64,000 nucleotides of DNA from an uncultured Synergistales bacterium (GTDB taxonomy: Bacteria > Synergistota > Synergistia > Synergistales > Aminobacteriaceae): assembly GCA_905235735.1 (NCBI GenBank), contig CAJOMU010000017.1, positions 55,602-119,601 of the forward strand, written 5' to 3'. Positions within the stretch are counted from its first letter, which is position 1; each line of letters starts with the position of its first letter. Under the pieces are notes generated by a model. It was not told where the DNA came from and did not search any database. It saw nothing but the letters and a program-made list of their open reading frames with translations. Position numbers and translations under genes: made by a program. This document shows, piece after piece, positions 8,056 to 17,369 of the stretch.

Positions 8056-9633
8056 ATGAAGATACTTTTTCTTTCGGCAGCAATTATTTTCTTAATGTTC
8101 ACAGTTTCATCTTGTGCACTCGAAATTCCTGATGAATATGTGAATGATATAACAGCACTTGAGTTTTATCCTTCAGGGGCAAAATTCACATTCACGATTC
8201 AGAATTACAATGACGACGGAAGTTTTTCGGCATATCTTCCCGGAGCATTCAACCCTGAATCGATTCGAGTCGTGAATCCTGAATCAGTTTACGGGGACAT
8301 CAAGGCAGTCAGAAGTTCACGGACAAAATGGATACCCTCACAGCTTGAGGAACTAAAAGCTCAGGCAGATGAACAATCACAGAAACTCAATGAACTAACA
8401 GCGAAACAGGCAGCACTTGAACAGACATTGAACCTTCTGAAAAATTCAGTGCCGGAGAAATCAAGAACAGCTGCATTGCTCACGTACATTCAGGATGCTC
8501 AGGCATTGAGACTTAAAACCGAGAATGAGCTATCACAACTGAAGAATGAAATCGTCATTGAGAGAGAAAAACTTTCAATGATGAATAATGAACTCAAAGC
8601 CAAAACTCCAAGAGGAGATACGAGTTTCATAACGGTATCTGGACGAGCAAAGGACAGAGTGATTATTGAGGCATTCACGAGCTATGCATCATGGAGACCT
8701 GAATACATAATGAACCTCGACAGCACTACAGGAAGCATTGACGTTCAGATGTTCGTTAAGGCATCACAGAATACAGGATTAGATTACGAAGGAAGCGTTA
8801 CGTTCCACACAAAGACACCCGATGAGAGACTGACATCACCAGTTCTGAATCCCATTAAGGTTGGAATAAAACCTAAGGAAGAAAGGATTGCAACAACATC
8901 AGGTTTAAGCATCTCAAGGAACAACAGAATGTATAAATCAGCCCGCGAAGAAGCAGATAGAATGATGATTGAAGATGATATAGCACTAGAAGAAGCAGAG
9001 GAAAATGACACAAGCCCGGTAATAAATGAAAGCATATCGGACAGGACAGTACGCATTCGAGGATTAATCACAGGAGACGGAACAGAGAATCAGTATGCAG
9101 TCATAATGAATCAACTGACACTCTCAAGCACTCCTGTAATTGTTCTTGTGCCTGAACAGAGATCTAATGCATGGATAATCGCAGACATGGCCGCAGAGAA
9201 TCAGCATCTCATTCCAGGTGAGGCAGAACTTCGAGTAGATGGTCATTCATCAGGCAAGATGTATATCAGTGAATTCGGCGAAGGACAGAAATTGATTCCT
9301 TTCGGTTACGCGGAACAGATAACAGTGAAGAAGGAAGCGTTAATCGGTACGACTGGAACATCATGGTTCAGTGGAGTATTCACCAGCGGATACAAACTTG
9401 AAATCACGAACGGCACTAAAGAAGACAGAACAGTAACGGTGAAAGACAGATTGCCGATTCCGATTGATGACAAGATAAAGCTCAACATAAAACGAATTGA
9501 GCCTGCTCAGAAAGAAAAGGATACTGAAAACAGATTCACGTGGGAGCTTAACGTTCCAGCAGGTGAAACATCGACAATCATTGTTGACTACACATTGAGC
9601 TATCCTTCAGGCGAGGAGCTGCTGTATAAATAA
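8056..9633 (+). CDS. DUF4139 (MuiA-like) lipoprotein
   Basis: This protein of about 525 residues has an N-terminal lipoprotein signal (MKILFLSAAIIFLMFTVSSC, lipid Cys at 20), a DUF4140-like beta domain, a coiled coil (about residues 95-190) and a DUF4139 domain with ASWRPEYIMNLDS and KASQNTGLDYEGS. I chose ATG 8056 over the in-frame ATG at 8035. The GGAAGGAG at 8037-8044 then serves as ribosome-binding site and the protein begins directly with the signal peptide. The molecular function of the family is unknown. As first gene of an LPS/lipid A operon it is probably an envelope-integrity factor (inference). Confidence 0.82.
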   Translation: MKILFLSAAIIFLMFTVSSCALEIPDEYVNDITALEFYPSGAKFTFTIQNYNDDGSFSAYLPGAFNPESIRVVNPESVYGDIKAVRSSRTKWIPSQLEELKAQADEQSQKLNELTAKQAALEQTLNLLKNSVPEKSRTAALLTYIQDAQALRLKTENELSQLKNEIVIEREKLSMMNNELKAKTPRGDTSFITVSGRAKDRVIIEAFTSYASWRPEYIMNLDSTTGSIDVQMFVKASQNTGLDYEGSVTFHTKTPDERLTSPVLNPIKVGIKPKEERIATTSGLSISRNNRMYKSAREEADRMMIEDDIALEEAEENDTSPVINESISDRTVRIRGLITGDGTENQYAVIMNQLTLSSTPVIVLVPEQRSNAWIIADMAAENQHLIPGEAELRVDGHSSGKMYISEFGEGQKLIPFGYAEQITVKKEALIGTTGTSWFSGVFTSGYKLEITNGTKEDRTVTVKDRLPIPIDDKIKLNIKRIEPAQKEKDTENRFTWELNVPAGETSTIIVDYTLSYPSGEELLYK

Positions 9634-10796
9634 TGGGACAGAATAATATCTTGAAATGGATCACAATTCCTCCCGTTGTCGCAATCATAACAATAATGGT
9701 TGCACGTTCAATGGGGGGAGGAAACATTGTAGGAGAAGTTGACCTGTCGATATGGGGATTAGTCTGGCTGATTTTCATTGTGCTCAGTGTACTTTATGGT
9801 CTCTTCATCATCAACGGGTTCAATATGGGATTGATTCCTCTTCAGGCATTATCGCAGGGCATTCTGTTATGTCCGATGTCGATAGTCTACGGTGCGAGAA
9901 TGTTTCAATGGCTCGGTGTAGTTCTTGCGGTATGCGGAGGAGCAGCACTTGTAGTTGCATATAATCAGTCTGAAACTGAACGGAATAAACCCGTAATCCT
10001 TGAGGTTGAGAATGACATTAAGAGACTTCCGATTAACTTCGCAATAACTGATGACACAGGAGCAATCTTGAATCTCAGTGAGGATATGCTAAATGTGTTA
10101 AGTCTATCGAGACTGGACAGCATAGGAAAGAATATATCTGAATGGTTCAGTCCCGTATCGAAGACAGCAGAAGTAGGCGGAAAGATTTGGGATGTTAAAC
10201 GCAAGAGCCTCGAAAACGGAACGAGATTCTACTTTGAACTTAATCCTAAAGGACTTCCAACTGGCGAAGAGAATTCAGAGAATGAAGAAGGCGGTGCATC
10301 GTCAGAACCCGCACAGTTCATTGATGCAGATACTCAGCTTCACACATATATATACGGAATGACGCGCATATCCGATGAACTTTACAGAGCAGGAAGATAT
10401 AACCATGCTGTCAGTGCAATAATGATTCGAATCGTATTCCCTCAGCTTTTGCCCAATGAGGATATGGAGAAATATACGCGTCCATTCAGGGCATACTGTG
10501 CGAGAGTGAAGAAGGATATCAGGCAGTCAGACACGGCAATTCAGACGGGAGAATTTCAGCTGATGGTTGTGCTTTCAGAGTGTTCATTCCAGATGGTGGA
10601 CAGCGTAGCAGAGAGGCTCGTTGCAATCGTGAACATATTAGCTCCGACGTTTGAAGAGTTCCTGCATGTTACGGTTCTTCATGTATCAGAAGCATTCGAC
10701 AGTGGCAGCAATAATCTTCCAACAGCACAGGAATTAGTTGACCAGATGACCCGCGAAATGACTAAGAAATATTCAGCAACGGTATTATCACAATGA
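9633..10796 (+). CDS. Membrane protein with degenerate GGDEF domain
   Basis: This 387-residue protein has three predicted transmembrane segments in the first 110 residues, a PAS-like stretch (about 125-200, FAITDDTGAILNLSEDML) and a C-terminal domain that follows the diguanylate cyclase fold pattern (DADTQLHTYIYGM, then SDELYRAGRYNHAVSAIMIRI). Where active enzymes have RxGGDEF this protein has QTGEF. It is therefore probably inactive and may be a sensor or c-di-GMP/GTP-binding relic. The start overlaps the upstream stop (TAATG), so it is co-translated with the lipoprotein. The GGDEF relation is my pattern reading and was not confirmed by a profile search. Confidence 0.65.
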   Translation: MGQNNILKWITIPPVVAIITIMVARSMGGGNIVGEVDLSIWGLVWLIFIVLSVLYGLFIINGFNMGLIPLQALSQGILLCPMSIVYGARMFQWLGVVLAVCGGAALVVAYNQSETERNKPVILEVENDIKRLPINFAITDDTGAILNLSEDMLNVLSLSRLDSIGKNISEWFSPVSKTAEVGGKIWDVKRKSLENGTRFYFELNPKGLPTGEENSENEEGGASSEPAQFIDADTQLHTYIYGMTRISDELYRAGRYNHAVSAIMIRIVFPQLLPNEDMEKYTRPFRAYCARVKKDIRQSDTAIQTGEFQLMVVLSECSFQMVDSVAERLVAIVNILAPTFEEFLHVTVLHVSEAFDSGSNNLPTAQELVDQMTREMTKKYSATVLSQ

Positions 10797-10805
10797 CATG
10801 AAGAC

Positions 10806-11918
10806 ATGAAACGTAAACTTTTAAATAAATTAGTTCTTGATGTCTGCGCAGGGCCGTTTGTATTCGGGATATTGATATTCGTATTGATATTCGTAGCAGG
10901 AGATTTGCTCTTTCAGGCGGCTCGTCTAATCATTGAACAGGGTGTAGCACTCGGAGTAGTTGTTCGTTTATTCTTCTATCGTCTTCCTGAAGTTGTCGCA
11001 ATGACTATCCCGATGTCCTCACTTCTTTCAACTATGCTGGGAATGTCTACACTGAATGCCGGAAGTGAACTCATTGCGTTAAAGTCTCTTGGAATACCCT
11101 TCAGAAGGATACTGCGTCCAATATTCAATGCGTCAGTGTTGATTACGATTGTTGCATTGACCTTCAATGAGACGATCGTACCTTATGCATCGATAGCGGC
11201 AGACCGTCTCATGAAATACGAGATAATGAAGAATCAGGCAGCAGCAGTTCAGGAGAAGGTGTTTCTTCGCGATGAGGAAGACGGAAAATTGAAACGTGTA
11301 CTGTATATCAATGAGCTGGATGCGTCAAAGGGAATAATGAGCGGAATAATGATGCATGAATTTGATGCGGAGAGCAGACTGACGAGAACGGTGAATGCAC
11401 AGCGTGGGATGTGGCGTGATTCAAAATGGTGGATAGAGGACGGCAGAATCTACAGCATAGATGCAGAAGGTGAAGTGAGTTTGCTTCTTCGCTTTGAACG
11501 TCAGATGCTAGCACTGAAACTATCACCCTCACAGTTAGAGAGCAGTACACGAAGACCAGTAGACATGAGTGCACATGAATTATGGACGTATATCAATCAG
11601 ACAGGAACGGTAACGACCGGCGGAGATGATGTAGCAAGTTTATGGGTACTCTTTCATATGAAACTAGGAGTGCCTTGGGCGTGCGTAATCATGGCCGTAT
11701 TAGGTGCAGGGTTCGGGGCATCAAGACGAGGACGTTCAGGAGGCGGAGTAGGATTCGGAATAAGCGTTGTGATTGTCTTCGCGTATTACGTCATAATGTC
11801 CTTATGCCGTGCACTTGGTGAGTCTGGCAATATATCTCCGTTCATTGCAGGCTGGGGGCCGAACATAGTGTTTGCAGTAGTTGCATTATTCTTCTCGTGG
11901 AGGGTAGACAGGATTTGA
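10806..11918 (+). CDS. LPS export permease, LptF/LptG family
   Basis: This 370-residue YjgP/YjgQ-family permease has three N-terminal transmembrane segments, a periplasmic beta-jellyroll-like region (about residues 150-265) and three C-terminal segments. The motifs RLPEVVAMTIPMSSLLST and ELIALKSLGIP are typical. LptF/LptG with the LptB ATPase extract lipopolysaccharide from the inner membrane. Only one permease is present here, so a partner is either encoded elsewhere or this one forms a homodimer. The neighbouring lpxI and lpxB agree with the role. Confidence 0.9.
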   Translation: MKRKLLNKLVLDVCAGPFVFGILIFVLIFVAGDLLFQAARLIIEQGVALGVVVRLFFYRLPEVVAMTIPMSSLLSTMLGMSTLNAGSELIALKSLGIPFRRILRPIFNASVLITIVALTFNETIVPYASIAADRLMKYEIMKNQAAAVQEKVFLRDEEDGKLKRVLYINELDASKGIMSGIMMHEFDAESRLTRTVNAQRGMWRDSKWWIEDGRIYSIDAEGEVSLLLRFERQMLALKLSPSQLESSTRRPVDMSAHELWTYINQTGTVTTGGDDVASLWVLFHMKLGVPWACVIMAVLGAGFGASRRGRSGGGVGFGISVVIVFAYYVIMSLCRALGESGNISPFIAGWGPNIVFAVVALFFSWRVDRI

Positions 11919-12709
11919 AGAAGGCACTGATTGCAGGTGAAGGAGTATTACCCCGTGCGATTGCAGAGAGGCTTCATGATTCTGATGTTGAATTACTGAT
12001 ACTGACATTGAGAGATGATGTTGAAGACCTCAAGCCATATGCAAATAAGATAATTCACATGAGAATGCCGAAGTTAGGCCAAGTAGTGAGAGAGACAAAA
12101 GCATTCGGAGCATCTGAGCTTATAATGGCAGGACGTATACCAAAAAAGATAATGTACCGCCTGCCGTTTTTGCTTTTCGATAAACTCAGCCGTTCAGTTA
12201 TGCGTAAGAGCATTCACGATGATCATTCGCTTTTAGGTTCAATAGTTGAGGCATTTGAAGGCGAGAACATAAAAGTGATTCCGTACTGGCAAATACTGCC
12301 GGAGTTCATAGCCTCAAAGGGAAAACTATCAGGACGTTCACCGAATCGCAAAGAGATGAATGATGTCGAATATGCCCGTGAAATATTGCGCATAACATTG
12401 CCGTGTTCATTCGGTCAGGCAGTATGTGTAGCTGACGGGGCAGTAGTTGCAGTTGAAGCAATGGAAGGCACGGACATGATGATAAAGCGTGCGGGGAGTT
12501 TATCGGGTCATGGAGTAGTCGTGAAGATGATGAAAGTGAATCAGGATATGCGTTATGACTTGCCGACGGTAGGAGAGAAAACGCTTGAGGCCATGAAGGA
12601 ATCAGGACTGACATGTTTAGCTGTAGAATCAGGGAAGACATTGATACTTGAACCTGAGAAATTCTTTGAACTCGCAGACAAGTATGACATTGCAGTATGG
12701 GGGATATAA
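11915..12709 (+). CDS. lpxI: UDP-2,3-diacylglucosamine pyrophosphatase LpxI
   Basis: LpxI (DUF1009) hydrolyses UDP-2,3-diacylglucosamine to lipid X and UMP, replacing LpxH in some diderms. The protein matches across its length: N-terminal Rossmann-like start KKALIAGEGVLPRAIAERL, the central FGASELIMAGRIPKK, and the C-terminal catalytic domain (GQAVCVADGAVVAVEAMEGTD). I place the start at TTG 11915, which overlaps the upstream stop by 4 bases and has GGAGGG at 11899-11904. The GTG at 11897 would add an unusual N-terminus. The product feeds LpxB, encoded two genes downstream. Confidence 0.9.
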   Translation: MKKALIAGEGVLPRAIAERLHDSDVELLILTLRDDVEDLKPYANKIIHMRMPKLGQVVRETKAFGASELIMAGRIPKKIMYRLPFLLFDKLSRSVMRKSIHDDHSLLGSIVEAFEGENIKVIPYWQILPEFIASKGKLSGRSPNRKEMNDVEYAREILRITLPCSFGQAVCVADGAVVAVEAMEGTDMMIKRAGSLSGHGVVVKMMKVNQDMRYDLPTVGEKTLEAMKESGLTCLAVESGKTLILEPEKFFELADKYDIAVWGI

Positions 12710-14378
12710 ATGTTACGAAGATTTAAGGTTAATGACGGGAATATCAAAGAGGCATTCTCATGTGCACTTGAATTCATACATGAGAGGTTAACTGAACTCA
12801 AGATAGATACGATTGAAGCGAACTATGCGGAATTAATGAGTGAAGAAAGTCTAACGAAATTAATAGAGCACGGAGATTTTTCAAGCAATGAATCTATTCG
12901 AGTGAATATCCGTCAACTATTCGGAGATGTAAAGATTGAGCTGACAGTTCCTGGCGTAGAGTTCAATTTTTCAGAGAGCTTTGAATCAATAGTACCGTTT
13001 CAGAGTGCAGATTACAACGAAGAAGATTCCCCGCATACGACAGAGGCAGTGAGGAATATAATTCTGCATTCATTCACGGACAGGATAAGCTACAGGCATA
13101 CTAGGAAGTTCAATACAATCAGAGTATACGCGCTTCATTCACCGTATTACGGGCTGTATCAGACACTGACAGCAGTTGTTCTTGCGATAATCACCGGCCT
13201 GATCCTGAAGATAGCAGCTCCGAATATAACGCAGATGGTCAACGATAATATACTTTCTGCAATTCATGACGTATTCATGAGCGGATTGAACATGTGTTCC
13301 GTTCCGATAGTATTCTTTTCGATAGCGTCATGCATCGCTAACTTCGGGAGCATGTCGGGCATGAGGAAGACAGGTACGATCCTGATGATTGCGTTTATGA
13401 TTTCAGGATTGCTTTCTGCGTTCGTAGGTTTCGGAGTGTTAATGCCGTTCAGACCAGGTGCAGAACTGAGCCAGTATCTTTTATCATCATCGAATTTAAC
13501 AGAGACAGTATCAGGTGTATCATTCAGAGATGTACTCACAGGATTAATGCCATCGAATATAATTCATCCATTACTTAACGGCAATATGCTTCAGATAATC
13601 ATAATAGCTGTTTTTGTCGGAATATCAGCAGGACGTGTGAGCGCGAAGAATTTCCGTACATTCGTAGAAGAAAGCAACAATGTATTCATGGATGTTATGG
13701 GCATAATCGCATACATGATACCGTTAATAGTCTTCTGTTCAATAACCTCTATGATAATCACAACAGGATTGTCAGTTATACTCTCAATTTTAGGGATATT
13801 ATTTATAATGCTGGCTTCGTATATAGTGCTATTCGTGATTCAATGCCTGTCAGTATTAGTGATAGGCAGATTAAATCCTTTAGTGATGCTTCGTAAAACA
13901 ATGCCGATGATAATAACAGCATTCACGACGAGTTCAAGTACGGCAGCAATTCCGGATTCAATGAATTCATGTGATAAACTGGGTATATCTCAGAAATTAT
14001 ATATATTCGCTCTCAATTCCTCTTGGAACTGCAATCAACAAGAACGGGTTCTGTATCTTCCTTGCCGGTTATGTGATGTTAGCGGCGAATATTTACGGAA
14101 TAAGTATGCCATTCTCAAAGATAATAACGCTTGCACTCACAATAGTAGCACTTGTTACGGCTTCACCCTGTGTACCTGGAGCAGGTCTTGCAGTGATAAC
14201 TACGCTGTTCACTCAAATCGGGTGTCCGCTTGAGATAATCACGCTGACTATGGCAGTAAGTCCGATTCTTGATATGTTTGATACAGTAACTACATGCATG
14301 GGAAATTTAGTATCAACGTTAATATCTGCGAAACATGAGAACATGCTAAATATCGAAAAATACAACAGTAATGAATGA
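12710..14378 (+). pseudogene. Sodium:dicarboxylate (SDF) symporter, frameshifted, with N-terminal extension
   Basis: The SDF-family transporter core begins near residue 150. Conserved motifs are TSSSTAAIP in the first frame and IPLGTAINKNG in the second. The frame changes at about 14008-14017, where loss of one CT from a short CT repeat would explain the break. The second frame runs to 14378 with the expected last transmembrane segments. The first ~145 residues are a soluble, acidic region not found in plain GltP/DctA symporters, and I cannot name it. It starts directly after lpxI and overlaps lpxB by 8 bases, so it belongs to the envelope operon. The substrate is unknown (Glu, Asp or C4-dicarboxylates are usual). 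Confidence 0.8.
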
Positions 14379-15495
14379 GAATATATTTATATCATGCGGA
14401 GAAGTCAGCGGAGATATATACGCAGGTGAATTCATCCGTGAGTTCCTGAAGATTAATCCTGATGCAAGAATCTGGGGAATGTTAGGCTCTGAAGGAGTGA
14501 AATCAGGAGGAGATATGCGATGGAGCTACGAAGAGTTAAAGCTGATGGGAATACTTGAAGTGATACCCGCATTGCCGAGAATCTTTAAGCTCAGGAATCA
14601 AATTGCACGTGAGATCATGAAAGAGAAGCCTGATGCTGTAATTCTGGTTGATAGTCCAGACTATCATTTGATGCTTGCACATTCACTGAGGAAACAGGGA
14701 TATTCAGGAAAGATAGTATCATTGATACCGCCAACAGTATGGGCATGGAGGACAGGACGAGTTAAGAATCTTAAACGTGATTTTGATTTCTGCCTGCCGT
14801 TATTCTCGTTTGAACATAAGTTCTTGCTTAAGCATGATGTTCATTCACTCTGGAAGTCTCATCCGTTGGTACATAACATGAAGAACGTATGCATATCTGA
14901 AGAATTCAGGAAGAGGTTCGGAGATGAGAAGATAATAGCATTAATGCCCGGAAGCCGACATTACGACATAAAATTTCATCTCGATATATTGCTGGGTACT
15001 GCGGAGCTTCTGAGACGTGAAGGAAAATATCTTCCTGTATTCTCAGTTGCACCAGGACTGAGTGAAGAACTTTCAGATGAATTGAAGAGGCGTGTTAGTG
15101 CTTCGGGCTTTGAATTATGGAACGGTGAAGGCAGAGAGTTAATGCTAGGCTCATGTGCAGTTGCAGGAGTATCAGGTACCGTTGCGGTTGAGGCCATGAT
15201 GTTAAATCGCTACATGGTAGTCATCTACAACATGAACAGAATCATATACGCAATTCTGAAACGCATAGTTCACGTGAAGAATATATCAGTTCCGAACATG
15301 CTGACGGACAAGCAGATATATCCTGAGCTATTATGTGATGATGCGACACCCGATAACATAGTTCGTAAATTGCACAGCTACCTTGATGATGAGAATCGAA
15401 AACGCGAGATTGATTCATATCTCATTGAGGCCAAGACATTAATGGGAGAAGAGAATGCAGCGTCATTTTGGGCAGAATGCATAACGAATCAGTAA
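14371..15495 (+). CDS. lpxB: Lipid-A-disaccharide synthase LpxB
   Basis: This 374-residue GT-B glycosyltransferase joins lipid X and UDP-diacylglucosamine to the lipid A disaccharide. The N-terminal signature CGEVSGDIYAGE is followed by IVSLIPPTVWAWRTGRVK and the C-terminal donor-site motifs (LMPGSRHYDI, AVAGVSGTVAVEAM). The length is normal. The ATG lies within the end of the symporter gene (overlap 8 bases). With lpxI in the same operon, two successive steps of lipid A synthesis are co-expressed. Confidence 0.94.
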   Translation: MNENIFISCGEVSGDIYAGEFIREFLKINPDARIWGMLGSEGVKSGGDMRWSYEELKLMGILEVIPALPRIFKLRNQIAREIMKEKPDAVILVDSPDYHLMLAHSLRKQGYSGKIVSLIPPTVWAWRTGRVKNLKRDFDFCLPLFSFEHKFLLKHDVHSLWKSHPLVHNMKNVCISEEFRKRFGDEKIIALMPGSRHYDIKFHLDILLGTAELLRREGKYLPVFSVAPGLSEELSDELKRRVSASGFELWNGEGRELMLGSCAVAGVSGTVAVEAMMLNRYMVVIYNMNRIIYAILKRIVHVKNISVPNMLTDKQIYPELLCDDATPDNIVRKLHSYLDDENRKREIDSYLIEAKTLMGEENAASFWAECITNQ

Positions 15496-15572
15496 ACGAG
15501 GCGTAACATTTTTATCTTGAATTGTGTTATTATTCCCTCGCAAAAAAATTTTAATCAACGGGGGAATTTTTT

Positions 15573-16352
15573 ATGAAAAGATTCATTCTCACAATCGCAT
15601 TTGTTCTCTTGTGCATCACATCAGCCTTCTCTCATGAACTCACCATAAAGGCGAAATCCGAAACATTCAAAGCAGGAGAACCCTTCAATGCAACTGTGCA
15701 ATCATCACACAAATTCATAGTACCCGAAGAAGTAGAGATACTATCGAGGGTGAAAGCAGGCATCATTGAGGACGGAAAGCTAATCGAATCAAAACTCAAA
15801 GCAGACGAAGAAAATTTGTGCATTGATTTCACAGTGAAACCGAAGGATTTATCGCAGTCAGTGATACTCGCAGCCATTAAAGACGGAGAGACATGGTGCG
15901 TAACGAATGAAGGAGGCAAGACAGGTTCACGTTCTGAACTTGAAGCTAAGGGTCTCAAAGTCATATCGGCTAACAAGTACGACAAATACGCGAAGGCAAT
16001 TCTGAATACATCACATGAAGACAAAAATTATTCGCGTGTTCTTGGCCATCCTTTAGAGATTATTCCAATCACTAACCCTGCGGACGCTAAGGTCGGCGAA
16101 TTCTTCCACGTTAAGATTCTTCTCAATGGTCAGAACTACAACGGGCCTGTGTGGGCGACATATGACGGATTCGTAACGGAGTATGAGAGCACGTATGCAT
16201 ATTACACTGAAGCGGAGAACGGAGAAGCATACATCAAGATAACAGCTCCAGGCTATTGGGGAATTCGAGCATATCAGACGGGCTTACCTGGTGTTAAAGG
16301 TGATTACGATCATCTTAACCTTCGTGCGTTCTTACTGTTTAACGTGAAATGA
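15573..16352 (+). CDS. DUF4198 periplasmic protein, NikK-like
   Basis: This 259-residue secreted protein has a clear signal peptide (about residues 1-20, ending SAFSHE so that mature His21 is exposed) and a DUF4198 beta-sandwich pattern ending with DHLNLRAFLLFNVK. DUF4198 proteins (NikK in nickel ECF systems) accompany CbiM/NikM-type importers and probably handle metal outside the membrane. It is the first of five overlapping genes of such an importer. The 77-base upstream gap has a G-rich ribosome-binding site (GGGGGA) but no riboswitch or NikR operator that I can recognise. Confidence 0.8.
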   Translation: MKRFILTIAFVLLCITSAFSHELTIKAKSETFKAGEPFNATVQSSHKFIVPEEVEILSRVKAGIIEDGKLIESKLKADEENLCIDFTVKPKDLSQSVILAAIKDGETWCVTNEGGKTGSRSELEAKGLKVISANKYDKYAKAILNTSHEDKNYSRVLGHPLEIIPITNPADAKVGEFFHVKILLNGQNYNGPVWATYDGFVTEYESTYAYYTEAENGEAYIKITAPGYWGIRAYQTGLPGVKGDYDHLNLRAFLLFNVK

Positions 16353-16786
16353 TAGCGAAAATAATTTTAGGGCTGGCTATGATTGTCAGCCTTTATTCAA
16401 CTTCATACGCACATGGTACAGGCTACAGGCAATCATCATTGAATGCAGTTGCACTTGAATTCACATACTCAACGGGAGAAGCAATGAGTTACAGGGAAGC
16501 TAAAGTGTTTTCACCGAGTGATGAGAAGTTTGCGTATCAGTCGGGACGTACAGATGAATATGGAAGGTTTGCATTTGTGCCTAACACAAAAGGAGAATGG
16601 AGAGTTATTGTTCGTGATGAGGAAGGTCATCAATGCGAAGCCAAAATAGATGTTAATGATGATGAAGTTCATGTAGTATCTGAAAATCTTCAGGGAATGG
16701 AGCTTACTGTTCGTGCAGTATTGGGAGTGAGTTTGATGTTCAACATTGCATTGCTCATAAGGAGGAGACAGAATGCACATCAGTGA
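16349..16786 (+). CDS. NikL-like accessory membrane protein of nickel/cobalt importer
   Basis: This 145-residue protein has a signal peptide (about 1-21, mature end AHGTGYRQ with an exposed His), a small beta domain resembling carboxypeptidase-regulatory/DUF4198 folds (about 28-110; YGRFAFVPNTKGEWRVIVRD) and one C-terminal transmembrane segment (about 115-138). This is the layout of NikL. It overlaps NikK by 4 bases and NikM by 14, so it is a component of the same importer. The precise role of NikL is not established. Confidence 0.75.
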   Translation: MIAKIILGLAMIVSLYSTSYAHGTGYRQSSLNAVALEFTYSTGEAMSYREAKVFSPSDEKFAYQSGRTDEYGRFAFVPNTKGEWRVIVRDEEGHQCEAKIDVNDDEVHVVSENLQGMELTVRAVLGVSLMFNIALLIRRRQNAHQ

Positions 16787-17369
16787 AGGAGTGTTATCTG
16801 GTACAGCATTGATTGCAGGCTGGGCAGGAACAGTAACATGTACGGCAATCGGACTAAAGAAGACTGACACAAGCAAAATAGTACGAACAGCATTATTATC
16901 ATCGGCATTCTTTCTCGCATCACTCGTGAATATTCGCATAGGCCCTTCATCAACACACCTTTCACTTCTTGCACCAGTCGGATTAATTCTCGGTTGGTCT
17001 TCATTTCCTGCAATGCTAGTCGCGTTATTCCTTCAGGCGATACTCTTTCACTTCGGAGGTCTTGTAGTGCTTGGAGTGAATACGTTCATAATGGGAATAC
17101 CTGCTGTATTAGTTCATGTTGTATTCGGCAAGATGATGCGCAGTGAGAACAGAATATTTTCGGGTATCATGGCCTTCATAGCGGGAACTCTTGCTGTGAT
17201 GACTGGAGCATGTCTCGCAGGTGTGTTTCTGGGATTATCGGACAAGAATTTTCTTGAGGCCGCAAAGTTATTGTTTTATGCGCATATTCCTCTTGCACTG
17301 ATTGAGGGAGCAGTTACGTCATTCATGATAATGTTCATCAGGAAGACATCGCCGGAGTTCCTTTCATGA
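16773..17369 (+). CDS. ECF nickel/cobalt substrate-binding membrane protein (CbiM/NikM)
   Basis: This 198-residue CbiM/NikM family protein starts MHISEG. The N-terminal amine and His2 of this family coordinate the metal, so the start is fixed at the ATG with GGAGG just upstream. It has six or so hydrophobic segments, and the second metal-site region reads IGPSSTHLSLLAP. Whether Ni or Co is carried cannot be told with certainty, but the NikK and NikL companions favour nickel. Confidence 0.92.
   Translation: MHISEGVLSGTALIAGWAGTVTCTAIGLKKTDTSKIVRTALLSSAFFLASLVNIRIGPSSTHLSLLAPVGLILGWSSFPAMLVALFLQAILFHFGGLVVLGVNTFIMGIPAVLVHVVFGKMMRSENRIFSGIMAFIAGTLAVMTGACLAGVFLGLSDKNFLEAAKLLFYAHIPLALIEGAVTSFMIMFIRKTSPEFLS

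Noticed and set aside
15496..15572. Cobalamin or NiCo riboswitch before the nickel importer
   Set aside because: The gap is only 77 bases and AT-rich. No B12-box or paired conserved purine loops are visible.
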